Notes: a model not told the origin generated them from the sequence alone. DNA of 64,000 bases from Theropithecus gelada (GCF_003255815.1 NC_037682.1:5784976-5848975); one strand, 5' to 3'. Counted from the stretch's first letter, positions 22,309-32,787 are shown. Numbers and translations are program-made.

Positions 22309-22632
22309 GCCTGAGGTCGGCACCACAGGGCAGCAGCAGCCTCTGCCCTCCAACCCCGATACAGTGGGGCCCTGCCGCCCAAGCCCAGCACTGCCAAGTG
22401 GCCGCCGTGCAGACCGGGGTCAGGAAGCTCCGTCCAGCCTGAGGCCTCTGCAGCCAGCGCCCCCAAGGGACCGCCCTGTTCTCTCCGGTGCCACCAAGCA
22501 GGCCAGACCTGCCCGCCAGACTCCAGCCCAGGGCCTCCCTGGCATGTGAGAGGACAGACTGGGGACGGCGAGCGGCCTCCTTGGTCAAGAGGCCCGTGTA
22601 CCATTCATCCAGAATTAACCACTCTCTGTGCT
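22309..22632. other. SMIM38 5' flank
   Basis: GC-rich sequence between the ATG and the CpG block; may hold 5'UTR or a short first intron ending at the possible acceptor near 22311. No donor clear enough to call. Confidence 0.35.
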
Positions 22633-22650
22633 GACAATGACAGCATTGTC
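22633..22650. promoter_or_regulatory. Perfect inverted SOX-dimer-like site
   Basis: GACAATG and CATTGTC face each other across a 4-bp spacer, giving ACAATG-N4-CATTGT. Group E SOX proteins (SOX8/9/10) bind such spaced palindromes as dimers. It sits at the edge of the CpG block next to SMIM38. Binding is inferred. Confidence 0.45.
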
Positions 22651-22970
22651 CAGGGGCCTGGGGGGTGGGAGGCCGCCGGGAGCCGGCCCCCCTCGCTGTC
22701 CCTGCGCCCCCTGCTCGCCAGCGCTGACGTAATCTGCAAACATCCCCGGCGGCAGCTGCTGGGCGAAGCGGCCACCTCCTCCCGGCGCTTTCAGCAGCCC
22801 ACGCGGCTCTTCCGGCCCCGCCAGACAATTGGGCCCTTTCTCTCCCCAATTAGCTATCACTTCTGGAGGCCGCGCCGTCCAGCGCCGGCCCACAGTCTCC
22901 GCAGCAGCAGGCCGGGGATGGGGCGGGGGTCGGGAAGCTTGGCGGGGAGGCTGGGGCCACCGCAGGGAAG
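22650..22970 (-). promoter_or_regulatory. CpG-dense block, likely SMIM38 promoter
   Basis: About 30 CpG dinucleotides fall within about 300 bp, while the rest of the window is CpG-poor. The block lies 340-660 bp upstream of the SMIM38 ATG on its coding strand. Visible motifs: CRE-like TGACGTAA (22725-22732), CCAAT boxes on the minus (22828-22832) and plus (22846-22850) strands, a GC box near 22921-22929, and a CTCF-like core. No clear TATA box is seen. A CpG-island promoter is the natural reading; the transcription start cannot be placed from sequence alone. Confidence 0.6.
22703..22721 (-). promoter_or_regulatory. CTCF-like core motif
   Basis: The minus strand reads GAGCAGGGGGCGCAGG, close to the CTCF core CCAGCAGGGGGCGC apart from the first positions. 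It lies in the CpG block. A position-weight-matrix score was not computed. Confidence 0.4.
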
Positions 22971-23269
22971 GAGGACACAGCCTGTGGATGAAAAACCAAG
23001 GAGAGAGGGGGAGAAGATGAGGACGGCAGCCCCAGCCCACAGGCGGCCCCAAACACAGCTCAGCAGCACAAGGACCACGCTCGGGCCTCTAATAGCAAGG
23101 GGGTCAGCGCGGAAACTGGCTTCACCCCCAGGAAGGGGACCGGTGGACCTCCAGCAGCACCTCCCTCCCGTTCACCCCCACCACCTCCCACCAAGAAGCC
23201 TTAGATGGGACCTGTAGCCCTAAGCTGGAGCGCACAGGCCTGCAGGGTCCCTGACATCCTCACAGTCGC
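22971..23269. other. Unique sequence upstream of SMIM38 promoter block
   Basis: No gene recognised. Confidence 0.35.
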
Positions 23270-23440
23270 CCTGGGCCTGACGCCAGTCCCGCCTTCTACT
23301 AGCTGAGTGACCTCGGGCAAGTTGTGCAACCTCTCAGAGCTGCAGATCCTGCATTAAAAAGTGAAGCAAATACCTCCTGCTTTGAAGGACTGGGGGAGAT
23401 AGTGTTTCTCAGAGGCCAAGCCCAGCACCTGGGCACAGAG
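23270..23440 (+). mobile_element. MIR SINE relic
   Basis: TACTAGCTGAGTGACCTCGG, then GGCAAGTTGTGCAACCTCT, ending near CCAAGCCCAGCACCTGG. Confidence 0.85.
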
Positions 23441-23523
23441 ATCCTGGCCCCTTCCTCTCAGTGGATGCCTTCAGAAAGGCCTCCACATCTTTTCTGAAAT
23501 AACAGTTCTGCCCAGCCTTCTCT

Positions 23524-23600
23524 GTCACACACACACACACACACACGCATACACATGTATACACTTGTGTGCACACGGACTCACACGTGTGCACACACAA
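23524..23600 (+). repeat. (CA)n microsatellite
   Basis: Pure CA from about 23525 to 23546 with an interrupted CA/TG tail to 23600. Confidence 0.95.
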
Positions 23601-25440
23601 TAAGGACACATTGACCTCTATAGGCTCTGCCCCCCAAGTCCAGCTCTGGCCTCTCACAGCCGAGTTTCTGTGGGTGAGAGATAGACTGCCAGCACTGCCC
23701 CCTCTAACTCTAAGCCTACATCCCATGAAGCAAAGGGGCCCCCGTTGGAGCTGCGGGGCTGAGCGTGAGGAACAGAGGTCTCTGGTGGCTGGGTCCTGGG
23801 AGTTCAGCCAGTTCTCACCAGGAAATGTCCAGCCTGAGCTACAGAGAACAGCAACGGGGGCCTTCCTGGCCACAGGGCTCTGGGGCCCATTGCTGGTCAC
23901 CGGAAGTCAGCTCTTCAGTTTCTTCCCGATCTACACAATGAGTGTCCTCCCTGCCAAGCCTTTCCAGAAGATTCCAACGGGACCACGCATTCAAACGGAG
24001 TGTGGAGCGCGATGCTACCTCACCTTCAGCCGGGCACTGCCTAAGCTGCCTTCCTGCTGCCACCCTGGAGCCCCTGCCTGGACTGGCAGAGGCCGTCTGG
24101 GAAGCGTGCCCCGGCCCTTCCTCGATCGGTGGTGTGCCCTGCACCCACTGGGCTGCCCAGCGCTGCTGTCGGAGGCCACTCACTTAGGGAACATTTAGCT
24201 CTGGGCTTGTTTTCCATGCACAGAGGTTTGAAGATCACTTCAAACATAGGTGGGGAGTTAGCTCTCTGGACCCCGTCACAGAGTGAGTCATCAACAGTGC
24301 ATTTGCTATGGGGCCTTCCAGAAAGCCAGGAAAGTCCTGCTGACTTCCTGGGGAAGCCCATCGGCACATGGGGTGCGGGTCCCCAGACAGGAGCAGCTGT
24401 GCACGCAGGGAGGGTGCAGAGGCTGCTGCCAGCGGGTATGTCCCTTACCTGAGAGGGTCACCTCTCCAGGTGACATGTCCTGGGGGAGCCGGGGGCGTCT
24501 GCTCAGGCCAGAGGCGCTCACACTAGGCAGGGCACCTCCCAACCTGGACAGGTGGGGACCAAGGTGGCCTTGGACAAAACTCTGTGTTTGCCAAGCACCC
24601 AATCGACACAGAGAGTCAGCCACGCCCCAGTCACGTGGTGTCCACACGGAGGGGTCAAGGAGGCCTGGCCCCTCCCCCTCAGACGTCCCTGGGCCTCTGG
24701 GAATCAGCAAGGACGAGGACAGTATGCCCTTCGAGAGAGGAAGGGAGTGGCCTCCTCCCGGTGGTGTCCAGGCTCGGCTTCTCCCGAGAGGGGGTTGCTT
24801 GCTGGATAAAGTGGCCGGAGCCACAGGGAAAAAGCGAGTGACCATGAGCAAGCCACAGACACAGCGCACCGACAGCATTGCAGCGTGGGGACTGTGAGAC
24901 CTCCCATTCTCAGGGGAAACTCCCCACGTCCCCGCACCGTCAGCAGTCTCACCATCAGCAGTGCTGTGGTTGGGGCTGCGACCTGTGCTCACAGGTGGCT
25001 CACCGCCTGCTGCCCTGCACTTTCGCTTCCAGCAGGACCCTTCTCCAGGGCATCCTGGGCCACGGGAGCCACCCCAATGCACAGAGACCCGAAGGCCCAG
25101 GAAGCTCCCTCCCCCAGGCAGCCCTTAACCTAAGGCTGACCTGGGCAGGACGTAGCCCGGGTTCCCTGCTTCGGGGCAGGACAAACTACAGGCCACTCTG
25201 AGCCCTCAGAGCTCCCCCTGAAAATCCCAGGGACGTGTGGCTGTGCCTGAAGTCACCCCCTTCCCAGCCTGCCCCACTTCATCTTGCCCTCCCTGCTCCT
25301 CCTTCCTGTGTCTCCCCATCACACCACTCCCTGAGTTAGCCGCCTGTGAATATAATCCAGGATAAGCGAGAGGAGCTCCCCATCAGCGCAGACCCAGACC
25401 CCGCCAATGGGAATGCATGGAGCTGGGCGGTGGCGGCTCC
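23601..25440. other. Transposon-free GC-rich unique region
   Basis: No gene or repeat recognised. Long ORFs exist on both strands (209 aa plus at 23569-24198; 258 aa minus at 24306-25082). They overlap other open frames, show no domain, and are not accepted as genes (see rejected list). Confidence 0.45.
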
Positions 25441-25626
25441 CAGCCCCGAGCCTCTGAGGATGGATCAGGGATGCTCCCAGCCCAGGGTCTCTGAAGATGG
25501 ATCCGGGGATGCTCCCAGCCCCGGGCCTCTGAGGATGGATCCGGGGATGCTCCCAGCCCCGGGCCTCTGAGGATGGATCCAGGGATGCTCCCAGCCGCGG
25601 GCCTCTGAGGATGGATCTGGGGATGC
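25441..25626. repeat. 38-bp minisatellite, about five copies
   Basis: Unit begins CCTCTGAGGATGGATCCGGG and continues GATGCTCCCAGCCCCGGG. Copies 3 and 4 are almost identical; the outer ones are diverged. Confidence 0.97.
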
Positions 25627-25904
25627 AAGTTGCCATCGGGACCTCCAACAGCCAAGCCATCTTCCTGCACCCAAATATTCAACATTGATACAGCAGTGAG
25701 TGACACACCCTCACTCACTGTTTCCTGACAAAATGCTTGGCAGAGGAAACCTCTCCACAGGTGAGCTCCGTGGGGAAGGCCTGGGGTGGAAGCAATGAGG
25801 AGGTGCAAGTTCTCGCCCCCAAAGCCTGGTCCCCGCCTAGGACCAGCCCTCAGTCCAGGTGACAGCCTTGGACAGAGCCCCTAAGAACCTCATGAGCAGC
25901 TTTC
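25627..25904. other. Unassigned unique sequence
   Basis: Nothing recognised. Confidence 0.35.
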
Positions 25905-25980
25905 TGTGAGCCCCAGGCAAGCTGGTCTCCACTGAAGCATCACTGGGCCTCAGTTTCCTCCCCTCAGTAAAAGGGGAAAA
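25905..25980 (+). mobile_element. MIR relic
   Basis: GGGCCTCAGTTTCCTCCCCT and AAAAGGGGAAAATAAT, immediately 5' of an Alu. Confidence 0.6.
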
Positions 25981-26253
25981 TAATCCCAGCACTATGGGAG
26001 GCCGATGTGAGAAGTTTCAGGAGTTCCAGGCCAACCTGGGCAACATGACAAAACCCCATCTCTACAGAAAAAAAAAAATTAGCCAGATGTGGTGGTGCAC
26101 ACCTGCAGTCCCAGCTAGCTAGGAGGCTGAGGTGGGAGGATCGCTTGAACCTGAGAGGCAGAGGTTGCAGTGAGCCATGATCGAGCCACTGTACTCCAGC
26201 CTGGGCAACAGGACAAGACCCCATCACAAAAAAAAAAAAAAAAAAAAAAAAAA
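25981..26253 (+). mobile_element. 5'-truncated AluJ SINE
   Basis: Begins at TAATCCCAGCACTATGGGAG, lacking about the first 25 bases; ends in an A run (26227-26253). Confidence 0.92.
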
Positions 26254-26402
26254 GGTGAGAGGATAATAATCCCTCCCCATCTTCTGCAAGCAAGGATGGG
26301 GATAAGAGGGCTTCGCATGGGAAATCCCTGCCCAAATGTCATAGGGATGAGCTGGACTTGGCTGACTCGAATGCAGGCCCCAGGAAGAACCTTGAACGCC
26401 CT

Positions 26403-26480
26403 CCCCCAGGGACCACCAGGCACATCCCCCAGGGGCCACCAGGCAGATCGCCCAGGGGCCGCCAGGCACATCCCCCAGGG
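26403..26480 (+). repeat. 23-bp minisatellite, about 3.5 copies
   Basis: CCCAGGGGCCACCAGGCACA-type unit with an exact 23-bp period (CAGG at 26407, 26430, 26453, 26476). Confidence 0.95.
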
Positions 26481-28763
26481 CATCAGTGGGTTGGTTGGTT
26501 TTGTTTGTTATTTTCATAGCACCAACATCCTCTGAACTCCTCCATGTGTTTCTAGAACTCGAGCTCTCACCAAATCCCCCAGGACTCAGCACAGTTCCAG
26601 GCACCCAGAAGGCTCTTAGCAAGGACAGCCGCGTGCATCAGAGCCGCGAGGCCAAATTAAAGGAAGCACGTGTTTTCCTTAGACCAGATTCCACCAAAAT
26701 TGTAAAACCACCACCTACAGCCTTGTTGATAGTGAGACATTCTCAGACATGTCAGGGTCCTGTTGAAAATCGCTATTTTTTTTTCTTTGTTTCTTTTTGC
26801 AACAGCAAAATATGCTTGCTTTAACCGCCCCCTCGCCACCCCACCCCCCAAAAAAAGACAACCATGGCAGAGATGGGTGAGTTGGGAGAGCATTAACATC
26901 ATCAACTCTTACTTCTGCCAAGACGGAGCACAGGCCATGGGGACCCCGTCCAGGGCCCACGGGGAGCCTGAGTTCCCACCCCATGAAGGTCTGCAGCCCA
27001 TCACCTCCTCCCCTGAAAATGTTGCATCTCAAAACCCAGCCGGCGCAGGCTGCCGAAATCAACAGAACATGCATTTCAAACCGGGTTTCCACTGAAATTC
27101 TCCCTACACACAGACGGGCGAAAATTAATTTTCTTTCTTCCTGCGCCACAAAAGAAGATTAAAATCACCAACAGTGGGACGAGTGGGGGAAGTGGAGGGC
27201 TTCCTCATTGAGGGAGACCCCTGCCCGGGCGGTTTCTCTCCCTAACAAGGGATGGCCCCAGCCGTCTGAAACGCCCTGCTGCAGGCATAAAACCCGACCC
27301 AGGAGAAGGTACTTGAGAGAAAGGACGCCGCTGCCCTCCCAACGGCTGAAAGCTGGTATGTAACTTTGCTCGGGGTGATCAAACAGCTAGTCAAGGACGC
27401 TGTCAGGAACAGAATGAAATTCCAAATAAATTAGCCATGTCCAAGAAGCCAATACAACACCGGATTAAGGCTCACAAAGAAAACACAATTTATTCAGCCT
27501 ACCTTGTCAGAATTCTTAATAACCCCCCTTCCTTTTCCTCACCTCGGGCTGAGAGTCCCTGGGTGTGAAGAGACAAAGTGAACCCCACTCGGGACGCTGG
27601 GCTACACGTACTTAGATGCGCGGGATGTCTAGTGGAGCATAAGCGTTTACAAAATCGTGTTTTTAGGAACATTTCAGCGGGGACCATACACAATCGCGTA
27701 GGGAAGGCGAGCTGTCCCAAGGCCCACTCACATCTGAATGAGCGGGTTCTTACATTAGAATACAGGAGGAGGGGGGCAGAGACAGGGATATTAACTATTT
27801 CAGCTTAACTCTTTGGGGTTTTAGGAAGAGTAACATCCCTGCCGGCGGCTCAAATGTAGTGTGTGCTGGCAGAGGTGCCTGAAACCTCTGTCTTCATTTG
27901 GACATGATTTTAAATGTTAAGGCAACAAGTAGGTGAACGGTAACTGTCGCCCTTTGCAAATCCTAACTGTCCGCCGTGACAACTCATTAATATATTCAGC
28001 AGCCCGAAAGACAATATCTTTTTTTTTTATCAATGAACCCAGACGGCTTTCACAGCCCACAAACGCTCTTTGAAAGAGTTAATAGGCAGAGGTTTGTGCC
28101 GACTCTGGAGCGGGCACCTTTGAAGGCTCCCAGGCCTCCTCCTCGTCTTAGGCTGTGATGATGTATCTGGTCTGCCCAGGCCTCAGTGAGAGTATGGGGC
28201 CCTTTCTTTGTCCCCAGAGAGGGGGGTGGAGGGCCCGGGCAGGGGGAGTTTGCTTTACAGCACGGAGACATTTGCAAGAGATAAAGCCGACAGGGAATTT
28301 GAAGGGGAGCTGGAAGGAAGTGATTGGGCCATTACTCTGAGACGGAATGTCAAGATGCTTGAGAAATACACAAAATAAAGATTTTCCCAGAAATTTTTTT
28401 TTAAAGGAGATGACCTAATGGTATTAAATTAAAAAACAAAAAACAAAAAAGATAAAAGAATTGGGCTAAGCTTGGAGAAATCTCTGCCATTTCCCAAGCC
28501 TAGATTCTCTCTTGATTTCTAAATAAAACAAGAAACCAAGCGGTGGGGACAAGGACAGGGAGACGCGTTTGAGGCCTGCCATGTGCACACAAAATGATTT
28601 TTGTGAGAGTGAGCAGGAGTGGGCCTCGGAACAGGACCCCAGCAAAAGGACAATGGGCATGAGAATCCCATGATGCTCCAGGGCTCTCAAAGTCAGACTG
28701 AGTTACCGGGAGGTGCCCTGTTGTCACCAAGTGTGTGCCACAAGGAAAAGCTCCTGTCACCTT
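26481..28763. promoter_or_regulatory. Transposon-free, motif-rich island (candidate conserved non-coding DNA)
   Basis: Over 2.2 kb without a recognisable transposon and without a recognised gene. Visible motifs: AAAATTAATTTTC (27121-27133, homeodomain-type palindrome), CCCTTTGCAAATCC (27950-27963, POU/OCT-like), CTCATTAATATATTC, CACCTTTGAAGG (28116-28127, TCF/LEF-like) and AGAGATAAAG (28276-28285, GATA). A CATAAAACC TATA-like string is at 27287. Constraint is suspected, not shown. Confidence 0.4.
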
Positions 28764-28780
28764 AGAAAGGCTGTAGTCTC

Positions 28781-30241
28781 GTTTAATTTCCGTATAGATT
28801 CTGGGTATTAGACCTTGGTTGGATACATAGTTTGCAAAAATTTTCTCCCATTCTCTAGGATGTCTGTTTACTCTGTTGATAGTTTCTTTTGCTGTGCAGA
28901 AGCTCTTCAGTTTAAGCAGATCCCATTTGTCAATTTCTGCTTTTGTTGCAATTGCTTTTGGCATCTTTATCGTGAAATCTTTGCCCGTGCCTGTGTCCTG
29001 AAAGGCTTGCCTAGGTTGTCTTTCAGGGTTTTTCTAGTTTGGGGTTTTCCATTTAAGTATTTAATCCCTCTTGAGTTAATTTTTGTATATGGTGTAAGGA
29101 AGGGGTCCAGTTTTAATCTTCTGCATATGGCTAGCCAGTTATCCCAGCACCATTTATTGAATAGGGAATCCTTTCCCCGTTGCTTGTTTTTGTCAGGTTT
29201 GTCGAAGATTATTTAATTGTAGGTGTGTGGTCTTATTTCTGGGTTCTCTATTCTGTTCCATTAGTCTGTGTGTCTGTTTTTGTAACTGTACCATGCTGTT
29301 TTGGTCACTGTAGCCTGGTAGTATAGTTCGAAGTCAGGTAGAGTGATGCCGCCAGCTTTTTTCTTTTTGCTTAGGAACAACCCTATTAAAAAGTGGCCAA
29401 AGGACATGAACAGACACTTTTCAAAAGAAGACATACATGCAGCCAACAATCATATGAATAAAAGCTCAACATCACTGATCATTAGAAAAATGCAAGTCAA
29501 AACCACAATGAGATACCGTTTCACACCAATCAGAATGGCTATTACTAAAAAGTCAAAAAAAAAAACCAGCAGATGCTAGTGAGGCTCTGGAGAGAAAAGA
29601 ACACTTATAAACTGTTGGTGTGAGTGCAAATTAGCTCAACCATCATGAAAGACAGTGTGGCAATTCCTCAAAGACCAAAGAGAGAAATACCATTTGACCC
29701 AGCAATCCCATTACAAGGTATATACTCAAAGGAATATAAATCATTCTATTATAAAGACACATGCACATGTGCATTCATTGCAACACTATTCACAATAGCA
29801 AAGACATGGAATTAACCTAAATGTCCATCAATGAAGAAAGAAATTGTGGCACATATATATCATGGAATACTACACAGCCATAAAAAAGAATGACAACACA
29901 TCCCTTGCAGGGACATGGATGGAGCAACAGACCATTATCCTTAGCAAACTAATGCAGGAAGAGAAAACCAAATACTGTATGTTCTCACTTAAAAGTGGGA
30001 GCTAAATGATGAGAACACATGAACACAAAGAGGGGAACAGACACTGGGGCCGTTTAAAAGATGGAGGATGGGAGGGGAGGAGGGAGAAGATCAGGAAAAA
30101 TAACTAATGGTTACTAGTCTTAATACCTGGGTGATGAAATAATCTGTACAATAAACCCCCATGATACAAGTTTACCTATGTAACAGACCTGCACATGTAC
30201 CCCTGAATTTAAAATAAAAATTTAAAAAGAGAGAGAGAGAA
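28781..30241 (+). mobile_element. Twin-primed (5'-inverted) L1P insertion
   Basis: 28781-29375 is antisense L1 ORF2 (CCCATTCTCTAGGATGTCTG; ACCATGCTGTTTTGGTCACT); 29376-30241 is the sense 3' part (AAAAAGTGGCCAAAGGACAT to a GAGAGA-bearing A tail). TSD AGAAAGGCTGTAGTCTC (28764-28780) vs AGAAATGCTGTGGTCTC (30242-30258). Non-functional. Confidence 0.95.
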
Positions 30242-30342
30242 AGAAATGCTGTGGTCTCACAGCCACCCTGAGGGACGTGTGTTCAGAGCCTCCCAGAGAC
30301 TCCATTGTCAGTGGGTGACAGTGTTCACTTAGCAGGAAGAGG

Positions 30343-30482
30343 AGGCTGCTCAGGCTAGCCCAACTGTGACCCCCGCTGGAGGCTAGCTCTGGCACATCCC
30401 CTGGCTGGAAGCTAGCCCAGACATGACCCCTGGCTAGAGGCTAACTGGGGCTCATCCTGTGGCTGGGGGATAGCCTAGGCAT
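30343..30482 (+). repeat. 30-bp minisatellite, left part
   Basis: Units of 27-31 bp built on CTGGAGGCTAGCTCTGGCAC; about four copies before the LTR12 insertion. Confidence 0.85.
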
Positions 30483-31396
30483 TGAGAGGTGAAGCCAGCT
30501 GGACTTCCTGGGTCGAGTGGGGACTTGGAGAACTTTTCTGTCTAACTAAAGGTTTGTAAATGCACCAATCAGCACTCTGTAAAAACACACTAATTGGCTC
30601 TCTGTGTCTAAAGTTTCATAAATGCACCAATCAACACTCTGTAAAAACGCACCAATCAGCACTCTGTGTCTAGCTAAAGGTTTGTAAACACACCAATCAG
30701 CACTCTGTAAAAATGCACCAATCAGTGCTCTGTGTCTAGCTAAAGGTTTGTAAATGCACCAATCAGCACTCTGTAAAAACGGACCAATCAGCAGGATGTG
30801 GGTGGGGCCAAATAAGGGAATAGAAGCTGGCCACCCCAGCGGGCAGTGGCAACCCACTCTGGTCCCCTTCCACACTGTGGAAGTTTTGTTCTTTCACTCT
30901 TCACAATAAATCTTGCTGCTGCTCACTCTTTGGGTCTGCACTACCTTTACGAACTGTAACACCACGAGGGTCTGCGGCTTCATTCCTTAAGTCAGCGAGA
31001 CCACGAACCCACCGGGAGGAACAACCAACTCTGGATGCGCCACCTTCAAGAACTGTAACACTCACTGCAAAAGTCTGCAGCTTCATTCCTGAAGTCAGCC
31101 AGACCACGAACCCACCAGAAGGAAGAAACTCCGGACACATCTGAACGAACAAACTCCAGACACACCATCTTTAAGAGCTGTAACACTCACTGCAAAGGTC
31201 TGCAGCTTCACTCCTGAAGTCAGCAAGACCACATACCCACCGGAAGGAAGAAACTCCGGACGCATCTGAACATCTGAAGGAACAAGCTCCAGACACACCA
31301 TCTTTAGAACTGTAACACTCACCACGAGGGTCCGCGGCTTCATTCTTGAAGTCAGCAAGACCAACAATCCACCAGAAGGAACCAATTCCGGACACA
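30483..31396 (+). mobile_element. LTR12 (HERV9, ERV1) solo LTR
   Basis: TGAGAGGTGAAGCCAGCTGG start, CCAATTCCGGACACA end. U3 holds seven CCAATCA motifs in tandem units (30566-30790), then a degenerate TATA region near 30812-30830 and an AATAAA polyA signal (30905-30910). The R/U5 part has repeated GAACTGTAACACTCAC units. 4-bp TSD GCAT at 30479-30482 and 31397-31400. The internal virus is gone, so this is a recombined solo LTR. LTR12 copies often act as promoters or enhancers through NF-Y; activity here is inference. Confidence 0.95.
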
Positions 31397-31496
31397 GCAT
31401 GACCCCCAGTGGAGGCTAGCTCGGGCCCGTCCTGTGGCCGGAAGCTAGCCCAGGCACATCCCTCGGCTGGGGGCTAGGTCGGGCACATCCCCTGGA
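31397..31496 (+). repeat. 30-bp minisatellite, right part
   Basis: About three and a half more copies of the same unit (GGAAGCTAGCCCAGGCACAT), continuing the left part across the LTR. Confidence 0.85.
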
Positions 31497-32277
31497 ACCT
31501 CACCAGGAAGCACAGTGGCCACCTCTCCTTCTAAGGCACTGGGTCTCTCTACCTGACTTCTTCCAGCTTCACTTTCTCTCTGCTCATTGGCTCCCTCTGC
31601 TCTGCCTGAGCCTAAAGGCACTATCAGCCTCACCCATAAATAAATCCAGCACCCACACGTTGCGGTCCTGGCCTCCCAGCCCCAGGCTCCCGAGAGAGAA
31701 TCAGAAGGGCCCAGCAGCCCCTGCATTGGTTCCACAGGCAGAGTCCAAGCTTGACCAACCCGCTGAGGGCTGAGGTACACACATGGCTGTGGGGGTTCCA
31801 AGAAGGCACACGAGAAGCAGAGCACATGTGGCCGGCCCCCACCTCTAACCTATGTGCACACACACGTGCAACACATTTCCAGGTGCCACTGAACATCCTT
31901 AGCAGTGAGCACTGTGGGGCTATTAACAAAGACGAAAACACCAACCACCCTGTATAGTCACAGAGGGCGTGACAACCCACACGTTGCCTCCATATCCAGT
32001 GTCCATTTCTGGCACATGTAGAGCATGGGAGGCTCGGAGAGGTGGGACGTATCTGTTGCCTCTGGGAGCCCTGACTTGAAAGTTCACATGCAGGCTCCTG
32101 TCACTGAGCCCCAGGTGAAGATGCTGAGCCAGGGGAGGCGGCTCTATCACTCCTCCCCAATGCCCTGGCCTCCCTGCCCTGCAGGACAACTCTCTGTCCT
32201 TGCCCTGCTGAACTCAGGAGTGGCCACGAGATTCACTTTGGCCAGTGAGATGAGGGAGGAAATACTCCTGTTGCTTC
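31497..32277. other. Unique intergenic sequence
   Basis: No gene recognised. An old LTR-like phrase, CACTTTGGCCAGTGAGATGA, lies at 32235-32254. Confidence 0.4.
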
Positions 32278-32530
32278 CTAGTGTGGTGGCTCACACGTGT
32301 AATCCCAGCACTTTGGGAGGCCAAGGCAGGCAGATCACGAGGTCAGGAGTTCGAGACCAGCCTGGCCAATATGGTGAAACCCCATCTCAACTAATAATAC
32401 AAAAAAAATTAGCCGGGCATGGTGGCGCGCTCCTGTAGTCCCAGCTACTTGGGAGGCTGAGTCAGAAGAATTGCTTGAACCCGGGAGGAGGAGGTAGCAG
32501 TGAGCCAAGATCGCGCCACTCACTCCAACC
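32278..32530 (+). mobile_element. Alu SINE, 3'-truncated
   Basis: Both monomers but breaks off at CGCCACTCACTCCAACCT with no A tail. Confidence 0.93.
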
Positions 32531-32787
32531 TCAGTTCTAAGGCATGTATTTTTCATACTTTGATAATTCTGAAATCAAGTATAGCTTCTAGTAGATATTA
32601 AAACTCATTTTCAGATACTGCAGAAAGGAGGAGACAGAAATAAAGATGCCATTCCCTGCTTTTGTATGAACTCTAGCTGAGCATAAACCATAATCTATTT
32701 AACCTCCACCAGGTGTTTGCCTTGCGTCCCCACACCTGGTTGACTCGTAACCTAAGTTTGGATTTCTAATTTTCACTTTAAATAATT
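32531..32787. other. Unassigned sequence
   Basis: Nothing recognised. Confidence 0.35.

Noticed and set aside
22153..22353. 66-aa N-terminal extension of SMIM38
   Set aside because: It needs a TTG start; the ATG at 22308 gives the expected 51-aa length.
22546..23217. 223-aa ORF antisense to the SMIM38 promoter block
   Set aside because: An open frame is expected in a CpG-rich block with few stops; no similarity to a known protein is apparent.
23569..24198. 209-aa ORF on the plus strand
   Set aside because: Starts in the CA microsatellite and lacks any domain.
24306..25082. 258-aa ORF on the minus strand
   Set aside because: The longest ATG ORF in the unique island, but GC-rich DNA gives long chance frames; other frames of both strands are also open, no domain is recognisable and no splice or promoter context supports it.
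28815..29216. 133-aa ORF
   Set aside because: It is antisense to L1 ORF2 in the inverted half of a twin-primed L1.
28781..30241. Active L1 source element
   Set aside because: Truncated, inverted and without an intact ORF1 or ORF2.
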